Shown here: piece by piece, positions 18,299 to 27,370 of the stretch
Layout of the letters: each line of letters opens with the position of its first letter
Position numbering within the stretch: position 1 is the first letter of the stretch
Source: Aestuariirhabdus haliotis
GTDB lineage: Bacteria > Pseudomonadota > Gammaproteobacteria > Pseudomonadales > Aestuariirhabdaceae
NCBI RefSeq assembly: GCF_023509475.1
Contig: NZ_JAKSDZ010000037.1
Location: forward strand, 1-32,852
DNA: 32,852 nucleotides
Direction of reading: 5' to 3'
Translations under genes and position numbers: made by a program
Notes under the pieces: model-generated
The model's input: only the letters and a program-made list of their open reading frames with translations
Databases searched by the model: none
What the model was told of the DNA's origin: nothing

Positions 18299-18381
18299 TG
18301 CTCAGGCCTCCAGATTGGGTTGGAGCACTACTATGGAAGACCCCGGAGCCAATTGTTAGCAAAAGCTTTTGAGCAATCCCT

Positions 18382-19200
18382 TCAGGATTTTTGATCGCCC
18401 ACACCGCTCAGGCGCGCTGAGACCAAACGCTCAAACAGCTGGGGAAAGAAACGATACAACAAACGGGTACCTCGCCCGACATTCGACAGCACCAGCAAGC
18501 GTTTACCCTTCAGGGCGCCCTGGTAGATATCTTCAGCCACATCCATCGCCGATGCGACCTCCCCCAGCCAGGGGAAAGGCTCGCCACGAATCGAACCATC
18601 GGCGCGCAAGGCATTCTTGCGAATATCGGTGGCGGTAAATCCGGGACAGACCATCATCACCTGCACATCCGACTCGGCCAGCTCCACGCGCAAGCATTCA
18701 AACAAACCATGCATGGCATGCTTGCTGGCACTGTAACCACTGCGATGCCAGAGCGGCGCAAAACCCGACATACTGCTCATGGCGATGATCATACCCTTGC
18801 GCTCGATCAGCGACGGCAGACAGGCCTTGGTGCAATAAAGCGAACCAAAATAGTTGGTTTCCATAACCCGCCGAAACACCTCAAGCTCGGTATCAACAAA
18901 GGGGCTCCGGTGGGCAATACCGGCGTTATTGATCAGCAGGTCAATACCACCAAACTGATCCAGAATACGGTCAAAGGCCTGGCTCACGGCCTCGGGGTCG
19001 CTGACATCGCAGACCAACCCCAGGGCCTTGGTGTTGTGCTTGATCACCAGCTGGCTACCGAGGGCATCCAGGGGTTCCTGGTGCAGATCCAGCATGGCGA
19101 TCCAGGCCCCGGCCTGGGCAAATTTCAGGCACAGTTGGCGGCCAATTCCTGCCGCTGCACCAGTCACCACCACTACCCTGTTTCTGAAGCGAGTTTTCAT
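18382..19200 (-). CDS. Short-chain dehydrogenase/reductase (SDR)
   Basis: This is a classical NAD(P)-dependent oxidoreductase of 272 residues. It has the TGAAAGIG cofactor motif (13-20), NNAGIA (91-96), catalytic Ser in the MSSMSG segment (about 142-145), and Tyr156/Lys160 in YSASK. Asp at the end of beta-2 (MLDLH) hints at NAD(H) preference. The C-terminus is longer and more basic than in minimal SDRs. The frame is open 28 codons upstream, but the ATG at 19200 with GGGG five nt upstream begins right at the Rossmann fold. The substrate is unknown. Confidence 0.88.
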   Translation of the reverse strand: MKTRFRNRVVVVTGAAAGIGRQLCLKFAQAGAWIAMLDLHQEPLDALGSQLVIKHNTKALGLVCDVSDPEAVSQAFDRILDQFGGIDLLINNAGIAHRSPFVDTELEVFRRVMETNYFGSLYCTKACLPSLIERKGMIIAMSSMSGFAPLWHRSGYSASKHAMHGLFECLRVELAESDVQVMMVCPGFTATDIRKNALRADGSIRGEPFPWLGEVASAMDVAEDIYQGALKGKRLLVLSNVGRGTRLLYRFFPQLFERLVSARLSGVGDQKS

Positions 19201-19330
19201 TGCTGCCCCATCGGTTACCTTGGTTCTAGTATTACTCAGTGGCCAGTGGCTTTCCAGCACCAAAGGCCAGTCGCTTGCCTGCACCAGAAACCCGTCGCTG
19301 AACCCGATTCATCAAAGCGCTCTTCTGAAA

Positions 19331-19963
19331 TCAGACTTGCAGGAATTGATCGGTGGTCTGAAGCCTTACGGCAATGTTCGCCAGCTCCTGTTCGCCCCGG
19401 GGGTACAGCTGCGAGATCGCATCCTGAATGAGCAGCAAACGAAAATCCCGTTCGCTGGCCTGATACAAACTGGTGCGGGGACAGTTAGGGAAGTTGCAGC
19501 CACAGAAGACCAGGGTATTCACTCCCCGTTGTTTCAAAAAGGCGTCGAGGTCGGTTTCAAAAAATGCGCCCCAACGGGGCTTGTACATCGCAAACTCATC
19601 ATTACCCAGAGACTGAAAGGCACCGGACAATAACAGCTCGGCGTCCAGCGCAGGGGATCCATCGGGCTTTATTTCATCCACCAGCTCAACCCCATGGGAG
19701 CCAGGCAACAACAGTTTCAGCCCCTGCTCTACAGACTCTTTTCGGCACAGGTCCACATTACTGCCGTCTTTGCGATAGATCCTCACAACGTGAATAATCG
19801 GCAGCGCCTTGTGCCGGTAAAACTCGAGCAAGCGTTGCATATTAGGCACAACCTGCGCCGTACCCTCGATCAACGCAGGCGCGCCTGGCAAGGTGAAATC
19901 GTTCTGCGTATCAATGGTGATCAGTGCGGAAGACGAGAGTTCGGGAGCGGTATAATGACTCAT
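19331..19963 (-). CDS. Cysteine hydrolase, isochorismatase-like fold
   Basis: This is a cytoplasmic hydrolase of 210 residues with the isochorismatase-like catalytic triad: Asp18 in LITIDTQNDF, Lys128 in MYKPRWGAFFET and Cys161 in CNFPNCPRTS. The cis-peptide region before the Cys is present (VFCGCNFPN). Members hydrolyse amides or vinyl ethers such as nicotinamide, N-carbamoyl compounds or isochorismate; the substrate cannot be set here. The ATG at 19963 has AGGGTG upstream and fits the family start better than one 13 codons earlier. It may share a transcript with the SDR gene 130 nt downstream. Confidence 0.88.
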   Translation of the reverse strand: MSHYTAPELSSSALITIDTQNDFTLPGAPALIEGTAQVVPNMQRLLEFYRHKALPIIHVVRIYRKDGSNVDLCRKESVEQGLKLLLPGSHGVELVDEIKPDGSPALDAELLLSGAFQSLGNDEFAMYKPRWGAFFETDLDAFLKQRGVNTLVFCGCNFPNCPRTSLYQASERDFRLLLIQDAISQLYPRGEQELANIAVRLQTTDQFLQV

Positions 19964-20112
19964 AAAAACACCCTGTGAGCGTGGCGAGAGCGTGCCCGAC
20001 ATCGACGTTCGAACACTCCCACAAACTAGCTCAGTTTTCCCCGGTCAGGCAAATATTGATGCACCGCCCCTATTGCTGAGGACACAGTCAGGCCGAATAA
20101 ACAGCGAGACTA

Positions 20113-21006
20113 TCAATGCTCAAGCCCATACCGGCACACCTCGGCCAACGCTTCGATGCTGGAGAGGCGGGTATAGTTCGGGCGGAAAATAAAGGCGATA
20201 CGCCGGTGAGGACTGGATTCTTTCAGGTGCACCGCTGATAGTGATTCGTTCTGTGCGCTCAGCTGGTCGAGCGCCATGGCAGGGATCAAGGTGGTGCCCA
20301 TCTTGCCCAGCACCATCTGGATAATGGTATTCAGGCTACTGGCCCCAAAGCCATGATTCGACGGTGGCTGGGGCAGTTTGCAGGCGTCCAGAATATGGTC
20401 TTTCAGGCAGTGCCCTTCCTGGAGCAGTAACAGATCGCTGGGATCCAGCTCATTACTGGTAATGCTGGTTTGCTCGGTATGACGGGCCCCTTTCAGGGCT
20501 ACCCAGTAAAAATCCTCCTGCCAGAACTCCAGGTTCAGTAAGCCTTCATGGGGATAAGGCAGCGCCAAAATGGCTGTATCTATACTCCCGGTACGCACTC
20601 GATGCACCAGCTCGTGGGACTGCTCCTCAACAATGTTGAGTTGCGCTTGCGGGTAAGTTTGTTGCAGATGCGGCAGCATCTTCGGCAACAAATAGGGCGC
20701 AATGGTGGGAATCACTCCCACCGATAACGGGTAATTCAGCGGGGCTTTCCGACTGTCGGCCAGCTGTTGCAGATCGGTCGCCTGCAACAGAATAGTGCGG
20801 GCCCGTTCGAGTACCTCGGCCCCCAGCGGAGTCACCAGGACTTTCTTGTTATCCCGTTCAAAGATCTGCACGCCCAATTGCTTTTCCAGTTCCGCCAGCC
20901 CGGTACTGAAGGTCGACTGACTGACATTGCACTGTTCTGCCGCCTGCTTGAAGTGCAGGGTCTCCCCGGCCGCCACGGCATAAGAAAGCTGTTTCAGCGA
21001 AATCAT
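20113..21006 (-). CDS. oxyR: Hydrogen peroxide-responsive LysR regulator OxyR
   Basis: This redox-switched activator is about 297 residues. It has the N-terminal helix-turn-helix (HFKQAAEQCNVSQSTFSTGLAELEKQLG) and a regulatory domain with the switch cysteines in EGHCLKDHILDAC. The two Cys are nine residues apart, exactly as Cys199 and Cys208 of E. coli OxyR. The following GASSLNTIIQMVLGKMGTTLIPAMA is also family-typical. Two ATGs are adjacent at 21009 and 21006; GGGAG sits 5 nt from the second, which is used. It is divergent from ahpC, its usual target, across 151 nt. Confidence 0.95.
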   Translation of the reverse strand: MISLKQLSYAVAAGETLHFKQAAEQCNVSQSTFSTGLAELEKQLGVQIFERDNKKVLVTPLGAEVLERARTILLQATDLQQLADSRKAPLNYPLSVGVIPTIAPYLLPKMLPHLQQTYPQAQLNIVEEQSHELVHRVRTGSIDTAILALPYPHEGLLNLEFWQEDFYWVALKGARHTEQTSITSNELDPSDLLLLQEGHCLKDHILDACKLPQPPSNHGFGASSLNTIIQMVLGKMGTTLIPAMALDQLSAQNESLSAVHLKESSPHRRIAFIFRPNYTRLSSIEALAEVCRYGLEH

Positions 21007-21049
21007 CATCTCTCCCGAAAAACACTGAGCTCGATTAGCGTTCGAAATT

Positions 21050-21087
21050 ATAGAAGATAAATATCAAAAAACTCAAATTTACCGAAC
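21050..21087. promoter_or_regulatory. Candidate OxyR operator in the oxyR-ahpC intergenic region
   Basis: ATAG at 21050 is followed 11 nt later by ATAT and 22 nt later by CTCA, so only the first half resembles the ATAG-N7-CTAT quartet pattern of OxyR sites. The placement, ending against the ahpC -35 element, is where OxyR activates ahpC in enterobacteria. The match is weak and the call rests mainly on position. Confidence 0.4.
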
Positions 21088-21106
21088 ACCGGCGAGTTTT
21101 TATAGT
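21078..21106 (+). promoter_or_regulatory. Sigma-70 promoter of ahpC-ahpF
   Basis: TTTACC (-35, 21078-21083) and TATAGT (-10, 21101-21106) are separated by exactly 17 nt. Transcription would begin near 21113, giving a ~45-nt leader with AAGGAGG five nt before the ahpC ATG. Confidence 0.75.
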
Positions 21107-21157
21107 TACTCCCGAAACAGCGATTCAAACGCACGATTCATCACCAAGGAGGCCGAC

Positions 21158-21721
21158 ATGGCACTTATCAATACCCCGATCAAATCTTTCACCGCCACCG
21201 CTTTCAAAAACGGCGATTTCATCGAAGTATCCGACCAGGACCTGAAGGGCAAGTGGTCCGTATTCTTCTTCTACCCCGCCGACTTCACCTTCGTCTGCCC
21301 GACCGAATTAGGTGATATCGCCGATCATTACGAAGAGTTCCAGAAGCGTGGCGTCGAGATCTACTCGGTTTCTACCGATACCCACTTCACCCACAAGGCA
21401 TGGCACGACTCTTCCGACACCATCGGCAAGATCCAGTACACCATGATTGGCGACCCGACCGGTGACATCACCCGTAACTTTGAAGTGATGCGCGAAGGTC
21501 AGGGCCTGGCCGACCGCGGCACCTTTATCGTCGACCCCGAGGGCATTATTCAGGCGATGGAGATCACTGCTGAAGGCATCGGTCGTGACGCCGAAGACCT
21601 GCTGCGCAAGATCAAGGCGGCTCAATACGTTGCGGCTCATCCTGGCGAAGTCTGCCCGGCAGCCTGGAAAGAAGGCGAGGAAACTCTCGCGCCCTCACTG
21701 GATCTGGTTGGCAAAATCTAA
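21158..21721 (+). CDS. ahpC: Alkyl hydroperoxide reductase, peroxiredoxin subunit AhpC
   Basis: This is a cytoplasmic 2-Cys peroxiredoxin of 187 residues that reduces hydrogen peroxide, organic hydroperoxides and peroxynitrite. The peroxidatic Cys47 lies in [13 protein letters not shown] and the resolving Cys166 in [37 protein letters not shown] is the typical AhpC1 core. The length equals E. coli AhpC. It has a near-perfect ribosome site and a strong promoter, which suits an abundant protein. It is recycled by the AhpF encoded next. Confidence 0.97.
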   Translation: MALINTPIKSFTATAFKNGDFIEVSDQDLKGKWSVFFFYPADFTFVCPTELGDIADHYEEFQKRGVEIYSVSTDTHFTHKAWHDSSDTIGKIQYTMIGDPTGDITRNFEVMREGQGLADRGTFIVDPEGIIQAMEITAEGIGRDAEDLLRKIKAAQYVAAHPGEVCPAAWKEGEETLAPSLDLVGKI

Positions 21722-21758
21722 CCTGAACCATATCTGACGCCGCCCTGAAAAGCGGCCC

Positions 21759-21790
21759 ATGCAGGCCTCAGCCCATATTGGGGCCTGCAT
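21759..21790 (+). terminator. Hairpin between ahpC and ahpF (likely attenuator)
   Basis: A perfect 9-bp stem ATGCAGGCC/GGCCTGCAT (21759-21767 with 21782-21790) with a 14-nt loop is followed by only TTT. A smaller GCCGC/GCGGC hairpin lies just before it at 21739-21756. Together they could stop part of the transcripts or protect the ahpC 3' end, giving more AhpC than AhpF. Confidence 0.5.
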
Positions 21791-21822
21791 TTCCCCAAAT
21801 CGATGAACAATGGAGCATAGAC

Positions 21823-23436
21823 ATGTTAACCCAGGAAATTCTCACAGCGGTAAAAGGCTACACCCAGTCGATGCAAAAGCCCGTCACTTTTGTTCTTCAA
21901 ACCGGGGAACATAGCAAACGCAACGAACTGAAAGATTTTTTGTCGGCGATTGTCAGCGTCAGTGACAACCTCAAGCTGGAAGAGCGAGACCTGCCGAACG
22001 CACTGCGCAGTCCCATCAGCTTTTTGATCGAGGTCGAGGGTGTTGATACCGGCATTCGTTTTTCCGGCATTCCCAGCGGCCACGAGTTTAACTCTTTGAT
22101 CCTGGCCATCCTGCAAGCCTCGGGCACGCCACTGAAACTGGATGACAGCGTAACAACGTTGATCGCGGGTCTTCAGGATGAGTTGAAGTTCGAAGTATTT
22201 ATCAGCCTGAGCTGCCACAACTGCCCGGACGTGGTGCAGGCCCTGAACCAATTTGCCCTTCTGAACCCCAACATCAGCAGCGAGATGATCGACGGCGGCC
22301 TCTATCAGGACGAAATTAAAGCTCGGGACATTCAGGGTGTACCCAGCGTTTACCTGAACGGCGAGCTGTTCGCTAACGGTAAGGTTGATGCCGCGGAACT
22401 GATCGAGAAATTGATGCAACGCTCGCCCGCTCCGGCCAACACACAAGAAACCAAAGCCCTGCCACTGCAAGACGTGACTGTCATTGGCGGCGGCCCCGCC
22501 GGTGTCAGCGCCGCGATCTACAGCGCCCGTAAAGGCCTCAAGGTGACCCTGATCGCCGACCGCATTGGCGGTCAGGTCAAGGACACCATGGATATCGAAA
22601 ACCTGATATCGGTACCCAAGACCACCGGCCCGCAACTGACCGGCGCCTTGCAGTCGCACCTGAACGAATACGACATTACATTGAAAGAGTTTCTCAAGGT
22701 GACCGATGTTCAACAGGGCGATATTAAAACCATCACCTTAAGTTCCGGTGAAACCATTCACAGCAAAACCCTGATTATTGCCACCGGGGCCAAGTGGAGA
22801 GAACTGGGCGTTCCCGGCGAGAAAGAAAACATCGGCAACGGTGTCGCTTACTGCCCCCATTGCGACGGTCCTTTCTTCAAAGGCAAGGATGTTGCTGTGA
22901 TCGGTGGCGGCAACTCCGGCATCGAAGCCGCGCTGGATCTGGCCGGCATTGTTAAATCGGTCACGGTGTTCGAGTTTATGCCGGAACTGAAAGCCGATCA
23001 GGTGTTACTCAACAAGGCCATTGAAAAAGCCAACATCAATATTCTGAAAAATGTGGCGACCCAGGAGATCAAAGCCAGCCAGGGTAAAGTGAGTTCGATT
23101 CAGTATCAGGACCGCGCCACCGAAACCCGGCATGAACTTGCCCTCGACGGCGTCTTTGTGCAGATCGGTTTGGTGCCCAACAGCGGATTCCTGGGTAACC
23201 TGGTCGAGCAGAGCCGGTTCGGCGAGATTGTGATCAATGAAAAGTGCCAGACCTCGGAAAGCGGCATCTACGCCTGCGGCGATGTCACCACGGTGCCTTA
23301 CAAACAGATCGTGGTCGCTATGGGCGAAGGGGCCAAGGCCTCATTGTCTTCGTTCGAATACCTGCTAAGCGAAGGCGATCGGTTGCAAGCCCTGTACGAT
23401 CACGAACAGACCGACAACATGGCCTTGGCTTCATAA
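21823..23436 (+). CDS. ahpF: Alkyl hydroperoxide reductase subunit F (AhpF)
   Basis: This flavoprotein disulfide reductase of 537 residues passes electrons from NADH to AhpC. The N-terminal double thioredoxin-like domain carries CHNC (131-134). The C-terminal thioredoxin-reductase-like part has the FAD motif GGGPAG (222-227), the redox centre CPHC (344-347), the NAD motif GGGNSG (361-366) and the FAD-contact YACGDVT near the C-terminus. All key residues are intact. The frame is open 15 codons upstream, but the ATG at 21823 with GGAG eight nt before it is the real start. The gene ends 105 nt before a strong terminator. Confidence 0.96.
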   Translation: MLTQEILTAVKGYTQSMQKPVTFVLQTGEHSKRNELKDFLSAIVSVSDNLKLEERDLPNALRSPISFLIEVEGVDTGIRFSGIPSGHEFNSLILAILQASGTPLKLDDSVTTLIAGLQDELKFEVFISLSCHNCPDVVQALNQFALLNPNISSEMIDGGLYQDEIKARDIQGVPSVYLNGELFANGKVDAAELIEKLMQRSPAPANTQETKALPLQDVTVIGGGPAGVSAAIYSARKGLKVTLIADRIGGQVKDTMDIENLISVPKTTGPQLTGALQSHLNEYDITLKEFLKVTDVQQGDIKTITLSSGETIHSKTLIIATGAKWRELGVPGEKENIGNGVAYCPHCDGPFFKGKDVAVIGGGNSGIEAALDLAGIVKSVTVFEFMPELKADQVLLNKAIEKANINILKNVATQEIKASQGKVSSIQYQDRATETRHELALDGVFVQIGLVPNSGFLGNLVEQSRFGEIVINEKCQTSESGIYACGDVTTVPYKQIVVAMGEGAKASLSSFEYLLSEGDRLQALYDHEQTDNMALAS

Positions 23437-23541
23437 GACCGAGCATTATCGTTGAATAATCTGGCAGGGGCCGAACGCCATACAACGGCCCTTAGCCATA
23501 TTCCTCTCGACAATATAGGAAAGCGTTCAAGCAACACCCTT

Positions 23542-23577
23542 GAGGGATGGAGTCACCCCTTCTCCTCCCTCTTTTTT
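23542..23577 (+). terminator. Rho-independent terminator of ahpCF
   Basis: GAGGGA and GGAG (23542-23552) pair with CTCC and TCCCTC (23562-23571), leaving one bulged T and a 9-nt loop, followed directly by six T. It is a textbook terminator for the rightward ahpC-ahpF unit. Confidence 0.88.
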
Positions 23578-23712
23578 CTTGCTGCGCGAAATGTACTGCA
23601 ACGATTATTGCCTACCACGACGGTTAACAACCCTTTCCTGCAATTGCCTTCACACCTCTTTACGCTCTGCTCTCTTTTTACTTTGGGTATCGCTCCTGGT
23701 TGCCTTAAACGG

Positions 23713-24603
23713 TTAGGCCGACTTGGCCGCCAACTGAGCCCTCGTCGACGACTGGGTCAGCCGCGTAAACAGCACCAGAGCAAAAGCCCCGAGGTACATC
23801 ACCAGACCATAAACACCGGCCGCCGTCGCCAGTTCGGTTTTTTCCAGAAAGGTCAGCGCTATCAGAATCGCCAGCGTCGCATTTTGAATACCCACCTCGA
23901 TGCCCAGGGTTAATGCGTTGGTGCGATTCTCATTGAACAGCCAGCCTAGCCCATACCCCATAAATGAGGCAGCCAGTGTCAGCAATACCGTTACGGGTAA
24001 TAGGGTCGCTAAGGACTGCAACAAACTGTCCCACTCCTGAATAATGATCAGCACAATCATCAGCAACAAAAACAACGAAGAGAAACGACTAAAAAACGCC
24101 TCACTTTTCAGCGCAAAATGAACCGACCGGTGACGCACGGCCATACCGGCACCCACCGGTAACAAGGTGATCAGCAATAGGCCCAGGGTGGTTTCCAGCA
24201 CGGAGAAATCTGTTCCGAGCGTAGGATCAAACCACTGCATGGCAAAACCGATCAGCAGTGGTGTGGTGACGATGCAGATCAATGTTGATAGCGCCGTCAG
24301 AGACACCGACAGCGCCAGGTTAGCCTTGGCGATATGACTGATAATATTTGAAGTCGTGCCACCGGGACAGGCGGCTACGATTACCAACCCAATGGCCATT
24401 GCTGGCGGCAACTGAAACAGGCTCAGTAACAGCAGTACCAGGCAGGGCAGCAACAGGATCTGACCAATCAATCCGATGATAATCACTTTCGGCTTGCGCC
24501 ATAACTGGGTGAAGTCGCTGAGGGTCAGAGTCAACCCCATACCAAACATAATGATGGCCAGCGCCAGGGGCAACAGTATCTCCGTCAACAAGGTTGCTTG
24601 CAT
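23713..24603 (-). CDS. BASS-family (bile acid:sodium symporter-like) transporter
   Basis: This inner-membrane protein of 296 residues has about nine to ten hydrophobic segments and belongs to the SBF/BASS family. Diagnostic stretches are MFGMGLTLTLSDF near the N-terminus, the conserved AACPGGTTSNIISHIAKANLALSVSLTALST segment (about 78-108) and EVGIQNATLAILIAL near residue 235. These correspond to sodium- and substrate-binding crossover regions. Bacterial members move organic anions such as pantoate or pyruvate-like acids. The substrate here is unknown. It lies downstream of the aldolase-fold gene on the same strand, and the two may be functionally linked. Confidence 0.88.
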   Translation of the reverse strand: MQATLLTEILLPLALAIIMFGMGLTLTLSDFTQLWRKPKVIIIGLIGQILLLPCLVLLLLSLFQLPPAMAIGLVIVAACPGGTTSNIISHIAKANLALSVSLTALSTLICIVTTPLLIGFAMQWFDPTLGTDFSVLETTLGLLLITLLPVGAGMAVRHRSVHFALKSEAFFSRFSSLFLLLMIVLIIIQEWDSLLQSLATLLPVTVLLTLAASFMGYGLGWLFNENRTNALTLGIEVGIQNATLAILIALTFLEKTELATAAGVYGLVMYLGAFALVLFTRLTQSSTRAQLAAKSA

Positions 24604-24688
24604 GGTTTCTCACTCTTTTTTTATTGTTGTGGTACTTCAGGTTGTTACCCATGCCTGGGCAAACATTCAGTCCTGATCATAGGCTCAG

Positions 24689-24717
24689 GCCTGGCGGTAC
24701 TGACCGCTCCGCCAGGC
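24689..24717 (-). terminator. Hairpin between the aldolase-fold gene and the BASS transporter gene
   Basis: A perfect 8-bp GC-rich stem GCCTGGCG/CGCCAGGC (24689-24696 with 24710-24717) lies 33 nt after the aldolase-fold stop. No T-run follows in the leftward direction, so it may be a pause or mRNA-stabilising element rather than a full terminator. Confidence 0.45.
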
Positions 24718-24749
24718 TCTTCAGTAACGATTCTTTTGTGATCTCATCG

Positions 24750-25553
24750 TTACTGTAAAAAACTGTCGTCGCGGGCCAGCAGTTTTTCATACAGCGGCTG
24801 AAAATTACCCCAGGTGACGATATCAGACGCCGCAACGGTGCGGGTCTTTTCGGCGATCTCGTGGGGAATTTGCTGTAGCTCACCGGCGGCCTGGGCCAGC
24901 AACTGGCTGTGGCAGCAACTGTCCATCAAGACAAAATTGGCGCAGCAGGCATCAACGCTTTTGCCCACCGTCAACAGGCCATGATTCACCAGAATGGTGC
25001 CCACACCCTCGGCCAATGATTCGGCGATCAAATCCCCTTCGGATTGGCTGGAAACCACCCCGGTAAACTCTGAGAAAACGCCATGGTTATTGTAAAACAG
25101 ACAGGCATCCTGAGAGATAGCCTTGAGCGGCTGGTTTAGCGCTGCGAAGGCTCGTCCGTACACCGTATGGGCGTGGGCCACGGCGTTCACATCCGGTCGA
25201 TGGTGGTGAATGCGGGAATGAATAGCAAAGGCCGCGTTATTGATTGCCGAATGCCCTTCAACAATATTGCCCTGATGATCCACCCGCACCAGATCACTCA
25301 CACACATTAAAGAGAAGTGCCGGGCGATGGGGTTGACCCAAAAGGTATGGGGGTCGATCGGATCCCGCACCGTTATATGCCCCGCCAGCCCTTCATCAAA
25401 CCCTTGCTGGGCAAAAATTCGAAACGCCGCGGCCAGGCGTTGCTTGACGTGCAGCTGCTCCGCTTCTTTGCTCTCGAATACCGGGGGCATTGGGACTGAA
25501 AATTGCCGGGAACCGACCGTGAGATCTGCCACGGTTACCGCTTGTTTGGTCAT
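24750..25553 (-). CDS. Class II aldolase/adducin-fold protein
   Basis: This is a metal-dependent aldolase-fold protein of 267 residues. The zinc ligands of the family are visible: His127 and His129 in VAHAHTVYGRAF and His191 in LVNHGLLTVG. Earlier landmarks are GLAGHITVRDP and FWVNPIARHF. Related proteins act on phosphorylated sugars or small hydroxy acids. This branch (the longer ~260-residue group with LLIV...NHGLL) has no single known substrate. The ATG at 25553 is chosen because the conserved part begins soon after it; a start at 25613 would add 20 unconserved residues. It is divergent from a LysR gene that probably controls it. Confidence 0.85.
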   Translation of the reverse strand: MTKQAVTVADLTVGSRQFSVPMPPVFESKEAEQLHVKQRLAAAFRIFAQQGFDEGLAGHITVRDPIDPHTFWVNPIARHFSLMCVSDLVRVDHQGNIVEGHSAINNAAFAIHSRIHHHRPDVNAVAHAHTVYGRAFAALNQPLKAISQDACLFYNNHGVFSEFTGVVSSQSEGDLIAESLAEGVGTILVNHGLLTVGKSVDACCANFVLMDSCCHSQLLAQAAGELQQIPHEIAEKTRTVAASDIVTWGNFQPLYEKLLARDDSFLQ

Positions 25554-25636
25554 CGCTCTTACTCTTATTGTTGGTAGAGCGTCTATCTTTCTGATTAAAT
25601 GCCATGAATTCAAATGATAATAAATAATACAGATTC

Positions 25637-26551
25637 ATGAATAACATTCATTCAAAGATGGATATGAACCTCTATCCATTATTGCTGGCCATTTACGACT
25701 GTCGCTCTATCTCACAGGCGGCAGAACAGCTTTATCTGACCCAATCCGCCGTCAGCCACTCGCTCAAACGGCTGCGCGTTCTGTTTAACGATCCCCTGTT
25801 TGAACGCGACGGGCGCCAAATGAGACCGACCCCCACCATGGTCACCATCTACCCCAAGGTGCTAAGTGCGGTACAGTCATTGAACGCCCTGCGGCAACAG
25901 CCTACCGAGTTCTCCCTGCAGGACCATCATCGCCATATTCGCCTGGGATTAAGAGACATACTGGAGATCCCCTTGTTGCCAAGGCTGAGCGCCGAACTGT
26001 TAACCAACGGTTCCCACCTGACGCTGCATACCGAGCAGTACCGGCTGGATCACCTTGAGCAACATTTCGCCGCCAACGAGGTGGATATTCTGGTTGATGC
26101 CATAACCCCGACTCAGGAAAAAATTCACTGCCAGCCGCTTTTTGACGAGCCCTTTGTGGTAGTGGTGCGAAACGCCCACCCCTACATCGAGCAACCGAAT
26201 CTGGAACACTACCTGCGCTACCCGCATCTTAGGGTGTCGTTAAAAAAATCGGATTTGAATCTGGTCGACATGGCCCTGGCCCGACATCAGGCCCGCCGGA
26301 AAATCGTCGTCAATTGCGAGCACTACATCGCCGGCATTCAAACCGTACTCGCGACCGACCTGATAATGACCATGCCGAAAAGCTTTGCCCATGACCTGAA
26401 AGAGCAGTACCCAATCGAAGTGCTCGAAGCGCCTATCGAACTGCCCGCCATACCCGTTTGTATGTATTGGCATGAACGCAGCCATGGCGACCCGGTATTT
26501 ATCTGGTTTCGGCAATTACTGAACGATCAGATTATCGCGCATTTTCGCTAA
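25637..26551 (+). CDS. LysR-family transcriptional regulator
   Basis: This regulator of 304 residues has the N-terminal helix-turn-helix NLYPLLLAIYDCRSISQAAEQLYLTQSAVSHSLKRLRVLFNDPLFERDGRQMRPT, similar to the NodD/LeuO-like branch. The effector domain follows (HIRLGLRDILEIPLLPRL...). ATGs at 25637, 25658 and 25664 are all possible and none has a strong ribosome site. It is divergent from the class II aldolase-fold gene over about 83 nt. By the usual LysR rule it would regulate that gene and perhaps the BASS transporter beyond it, acting on the short AT-rich region 25554-25636. Confidence 0.85.
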   Translation: MNNIHSKMDMNLYPLLLAIYDCRSISQAAEQLYLTQSAVSHSLKRLRVLFNDPLFERDGRQMRPTPTMVTIYPKVLSAVQSLNALRQQPTEFSLQDHHRHIRLGLRDILEIPLLPRLSAELLTNGSHLTLHTEQYRLDHLEQHFAANEVDILVDAITPTQEKIHCQPLFDEPFVVVVRNAHPYIEQPNLEHYLRYPHLRVSLKKSDLNLVDMALARHQARRKIVVNCEHYIAGIQTVLATDLIMTMPKSFAHDLKEQYPIEVLEAPIELPAIPVCMYWHERSHGDPVFIWFRQLLNDQIIAHFR

Positions 26552-26723
26552 GGCATCTCTCTTAGAGGGCGGTCGCCACCTTACTGGCAGCAACACAAAG
26601 GAGGCGCCCAACTTCCCGCCAAGCAAACCCCCTTGGCACAATATCTCTTGCCAGACTAAATAGCGGCTTAGCTTCAATTCGCCTTTTCAGGATCATTACT
26701 GAATATTCCGGGTAACCTTGGGA

Positions 26724-27299
26724 CTAGGACGGTTTCTCTCCCCGGGCGAGCATAGCCATAAAACGCTCAAAACGTTTCCGCCGGGTTTCCAGCTTTTTTG
26801 CGCTACCCAACCCATAAGCAATCACATAGCGACCCGACTTATTGAGCGTTTCAAAGTATTGCTTCGCTTGCGGCTGGCTGTCCAGTGCTGCAAGGAAATC
26901 CTCGGGGACTGTCATTTCGCTGGCCGAATAGGCCCGTTCCCACCGACCGTCCGCTTTGGCCGCACGGACATGCACGAGCCCTGATTCTTCCATCCGTCCT
27001 TCAGCGATCAAGCGCTCCGCATGCTCGCGATTTCTTTTTGACCAGTTACTGCGTGCCTTTCTGGGCGTAATGCGCTGCAAGTAAGCTTGCTCATCGATTG
27101 ATTTCTTGATTCCGTCGATCCACCCCCAACACAAGGCCTCAACCACCACATCGTCCCAGGTTACGCTTGGAATTCCTGTGCCTTTCTTAAACAGCATCAG
27201 CCAAAGTTCGCTTTCAATCGCGTGATATTGCTCAAGCCACTGGCCAAGTTCTGCTGGCGTAGCAAAGGATAGTATTTTCTCTGGATCGGGTTCAGTCAT
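26724..27299 (-). CDS. YdeI/OmpD-associated (OmdA) family protein
   Basis: This is a soluble protein of 191 residues. The pattern ESELWLMLFKKGTG, followed by TWDDVVVEALCWGWIDGIKKSID and RITPRKARSNWSKRNREHAERLIAEGRM, is diagnostic of the YdeI/OmdA family. A C-terminal helical region (VPEDFLAALDSQPQAKQYFETLNKSGRYVIAYGLGSAKK...RRKRFERFMAMLARGE) completes it. The molecular function is not established. It lies at the left border of the cassette array with no recognisable attC downstream, so I treat it as chromosomal. A degenerate last cassette remains possible. Confidence 0.85.
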   Translation of the reverse strand: MTEPDPEKILSFATPAELGQWLEQYHAIESELWLMLFKKGTGIPSVTWDDVVVEALCWGWIDGIKKSIDEQAYLQRITPRKARSNWSKRNREHAERLIAEGRMEESGLVHVRAAKADGRWERAYSASEMTVPEDFLAALDSQPQAKQYFETLNKSGRYVIAYGLGSAKKLETRRKRFERFMAMLARGEKPS

Positions 27300-27331
27300 A
27301 GGGATGGTTGTTTGGGTTTAAACAATTGCTT

Positions 27332-27370
27332 TTCAAAAAGATCAGGCTCAATAAGTCTGATCTTTTTGAA
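27332..27370. terminator. Long perfect inverted repeat at the left edge of the cassette array
   Basis: Fourteen bases (27332-27345, ttcaaaaagatcag) pair perfectly with 27357-27370 around an 11-nt loop. It has T-rich and A-rich arms, so it could terminate in both directions, though the stem is AT-rich. It sits between the last cassette and the ydeI-like gene and could insulate it from array transcription. Confidence 0.6.

Noticed and set aside
26724-27299. The ydeI-like gene as a tenth cassette
   Set aside because: No attC-like element follows it in 26552-26723, and its base composition resembles the chromosome rather than the array.
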